From contig VTFK01000298.1 of assembly GCA_009617715.1 (NCBI GenBank), positions 62,001 to 126,000 on the forward strand: a stretch of 64,000 nucleotides of DNA, given 5' to 3'. This document shows, piece after piece, positions 61,727 to 64,000 of the stretch. Positions within the stretch are counted from its first letter, which is position 1. Every line of letters begins with the position of its first letter. This stretch comes from Plectrocnemia conspersa. Lineage: Eukaryota > Arthropoda > Insecta > Trichoptera > Polycentropodidae. The notes beneath the pieces are model-generated. The model saw only the letters and a list, made by a program, of their open reading frames with translations. It searched no databases and was not told the DNA's origin. A program made the translations under genes and the position numbers.

Positions 61727-62260
61727 TGGAAGCAATTATCAGTAATAAGTATTGAAAGAGATTAAACCTAAAATATTCCAAAACAGAGAGGTGTCAGACG
61801 GGGATGTGTTTTTTCTCACACTCCTTTCAATTTATACTTCGAAACCATATTCAAAGAAGCACTCCAGATACAAAGGGAATAAAAATCTGTATTATGCTGA
61901 TGACACGGCAATATTTGCTGAGACCGTTGATGACTTTTTAAGATATCTGGATAGTGTAAATAAAAAAATTAAGAAAAGGCCTACGAATAAACATCAATAC
62001 AACAAAATTATTTTATGGTTATAGACAAGCTCCGGTAAGTGTATCATTAGACGGAGATAAAATTGAGAGAGTAAAACATTTTAAATACCTGTGTAATTGG
62101 GTAAATGACAAAATGGACCCCATTTTGTCATTTTAACCATTTTTCTTAAATTCAAAACTGGTCTGTAAACAAGCTCTTTCATTTTTAGACCAGAAGAAAA
62201 TTCGTAAAGTACTGTCTGGTCAGTACAAAACAAGGACTTAAAATTTTATTACAATAAATA
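61727..62260 (+). mobile_element. RTE-like LINE reverse transcriptase, right piece
   Basis: The piece resumes with YWKQ. After a frame change, QNREVSDGDVFFLTLLSIYT matches RGVRQGCVLSPLLFNLYS. Then YKGNKNLYYADDTAIFAETV holds the YADD catalytic motif of RTE-like enzymes. After another shift it reads RINI.T.KFMVI and VSLDGDKIERVKHFKYLCNW. The QG of the RQG motif is lost and stops are present. The element continues weakly to about 62260. Confidence 0.75.
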
Positions 62261-62284
62261 AACTAGAAGCATTTGAAATGTGTC

Positions 62285-62850
62285 TTGTCAGCCACTATAG
62301 GTTTTTGATCACTCAAATAACTCAGGAATAATCGAGTTAAATCTACTTAGCAACCGTAATACAAAGAAGTGTAGATTTTTCAAAGTGGACATCTTTCATT
62401 GACTGCCACTGTATATTACTAGGGGTGTTAAAGTTTTACAAAAAAATATTAAAAATTATGCAATAAATTACTAACGTGCGAATCAAACACAATCCGACAA
62501 TTTTCTTGAGTATGCAGCCAGTATAAAACACGGAGACAGGTTAAATGGTTAAATAATGTGTTTTGTTATTTTTTATTGATAAAAAAATATTTGCTTTTGT
62601 TTACACTTTTTTTAATATTGTTTTCGAAAATTATGTTTTTCCATTTTTTTTTAATACAATATTCCACAAATTTTCAATCCTGACTCCTGATTAAATAACC
62701 CTCGGAAACAGCACCCACTAGACACAACCCATTTATGGATTATTATCATAATCCGAATAATTTATTGATGCACAATTTGTAATAATTTTTTTATGAATTG
62801 TAATGACTTTTGTGCATTTCTAAAGATCAGGAAATGATTACGTCTTGAGA
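62285..62850 (-). mobile_element. Second, decayed copy of the Jockey/CR1-like LINE
   Basis: On -, LTRLFLSYLSDQKPIV at about 62348-62295 matches LTRLFSSYLSNHRQFV of the 60.1-kb LINE. At 62802-62850 ACTTTTGTGCATTTCTAAAG is nearly identical to 61583-61602. The two blocks keep the same order and orientation, but the distance between them is larger than in the first copy, so the interior has diverged or gained sequence. Confidence 0.65.
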
Positions 62851-64000
62851 ATATGTCAATTAAAAAATAATAATTTATATACAACTGTTATTATATTATA
62901 TTACTAAACCTCTTATGTAAAATGTTTATATTTTCCGCAGTTAATGATACTCGTATATTACAATACGTTCACGCGGCGAGTTCTAGACAACCCGCGTTAT
63001 TGTTATTCTCTCAAATCACAGCAGCTTTCTTGTCGATTATTTACGCATCATCTGGCCACGTTTTCACTTTCTACATACAATATATTACCCGCATTATAAA
63101 CTCAATGTACTACGCACAGTACGATAAAATGCGAATCGGCTAAGATCGACGCTAATCGAACCGTTGACAATGCGCGTCGTCGGTTTTTCATTCGCGGCAT
63201 ACAGCATTCAGCAGCTCAGAATAATTTTCTGTTGCTTTCTAAACGTTCTAATCATATTTTAATGTCGACCATTAGGTTTGTCAGACGCGGACGCCTACGC
63301 CGTGTGCTAACGACGACAAGTGGCTGTTTTGCCTCTCATCGGCGGTAACGATCGAACAATGAACTTGATGATAAGTTCTTCACTTTAATCTTTCAGGATG
63401 TATCGAATCTACTGTAGATGGATAATTTGAATTAACAACTAAACTATATATTAGTCAGTCGAATTTGAAGAAATATGGGATATTGCTGAACATTTTTATT
63501 CTTGAGTTACAGTCATCTTACGCAGATGGATCGTTAACTAACTAATAGAGTCTCCAATTACTCGAACCATCAACTACTCGAGTATCAAATATTAAAATTT
63601 TAAAATACTCGAGTACTCGAGTACTTTCGAGTATTTATCAAATGTACCAAAATAGCTATTATTCAAATTCGTGCACATATAAATAAATAAATAAAATACT
63701 TAGTATGTTTATTTTTACAATTATTTTAACTTCACGAACATACTTTTTAAAAACAATAATGCAAAAACTGTCTCGAATTTAATATTACTGCTAACCTTTG
63801 GTTTTATTATTCCCGTTATGGAAAAAACCCTTTCCGTTGCTGTTGATGTTGGTCTTATTGTCATTTACGCGTTGGATAAGGCTTCTAATTTATATCTGTT
63901 CGCTTTTTATAGATATAAAATTTTTTGAACTCTCTTTTTATGTTCTCTTCTTTCATTCCCTTCTCTGCTTTTCTCTTATTTCCTTCGACTATTGACAAAA
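62851..64000. other. Unassigned right end
   Basis: No gene is recognised. A GC-richer patch lies at about 63135-63370. At 63563-63640 the word ACTCGAGT recurs several times (AATACTCGAGTACTCGAGTA, then CTTTCGAGTA), an AT-rich palindromic simple repeat. The N-terminal spire exon is not visible on -. Confidence 0.5.

Noticed and set aside
61752..62024. Possible stand-alone 90-residue gene on +
   Set aside because: The YADD and QNREV.DG motifs show it is the right-hand part of an RTE-like reverse transcriptase, not a separate gene.
57832..64000. Search for the first spire exon (start codon and N-terminal KIND helices) on -
   Set aside because: No stretch resembles the LSLxEIL...EEAWAL pattern of spire N-termini. 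The exon probably lies beyond the window.
1..64000. CRISPR arrays, bacterial operons, rRNA genes
   Set aside because: No regularly spaced repeats with unique spacers, no ribosomal RNA signature and no bacterial gene organisation. The gene structure is plainly eukaryotic.

Overview
The window looks like AT-rich nuclear DNA from an arthropod, most likely an insect. Genes are split by GT-AG introns of up to about 20 kb, and most of the rest is decayed transposon sequence. I could not name the species or order from sequence alone.

Two host genes are clear, and they converge tail to tail. On the + strand, positions 1-3051 hold the last two coding exons of the Rieske iron-sulfur subunit of mitochondrial complex III, including both cluster-binding boxes; its 5' part lies left of the window. 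On the - strand, fifteen phase-compatible exons from 57831 down to 6292 give 732 residues plus a stop of spire, the actin nucleator. In order they encode most of a KIND domain, two recognisable WH2 actin-binding motifs, a Spir-box stretch and a FYVE-like zinc finger. The N-terminus of spire, including the start of KIND, was not found and probably lies beyond the right edge.

The spire introns carry remnants of many mobile elements. These are three mariner-type fragments, a pogo/Tigger fragment, LINE pieces, a tRNA-like repeat, several MITE or foldback palindromes, a dispersed repeat present at three loci, and a pseudogene of an uncharacterised multicopy arthropod family (13463-14503). Several islands of higher GC (about 30.5, 36.2, 41.8, 47.2, 50.5 and 56.8 kb) are unassigned and could be exons, promoters or enhancers.

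The right end (58.3-62.9 kb) is a nested transposon cluster. An RTE-like LINE on + is interrupted by a non-autonomous hAT element with matching terminal inverted repeats and a perfect 8-bp target duplication. It is interrupted again by a 5'-truncated Jockey/CR1-like LINE on -. A second decayed copy of that LINE follows.

I saw no rRNA gene, no convincing intact tRNA gene and no CRISPR array, and I found no convincing undescribed biological system. The points most worth following are the nested insertion record, the unexplained GC-rich coding-like patches inside spire introns, and the large spire intron where further WH2 motifs might lie.
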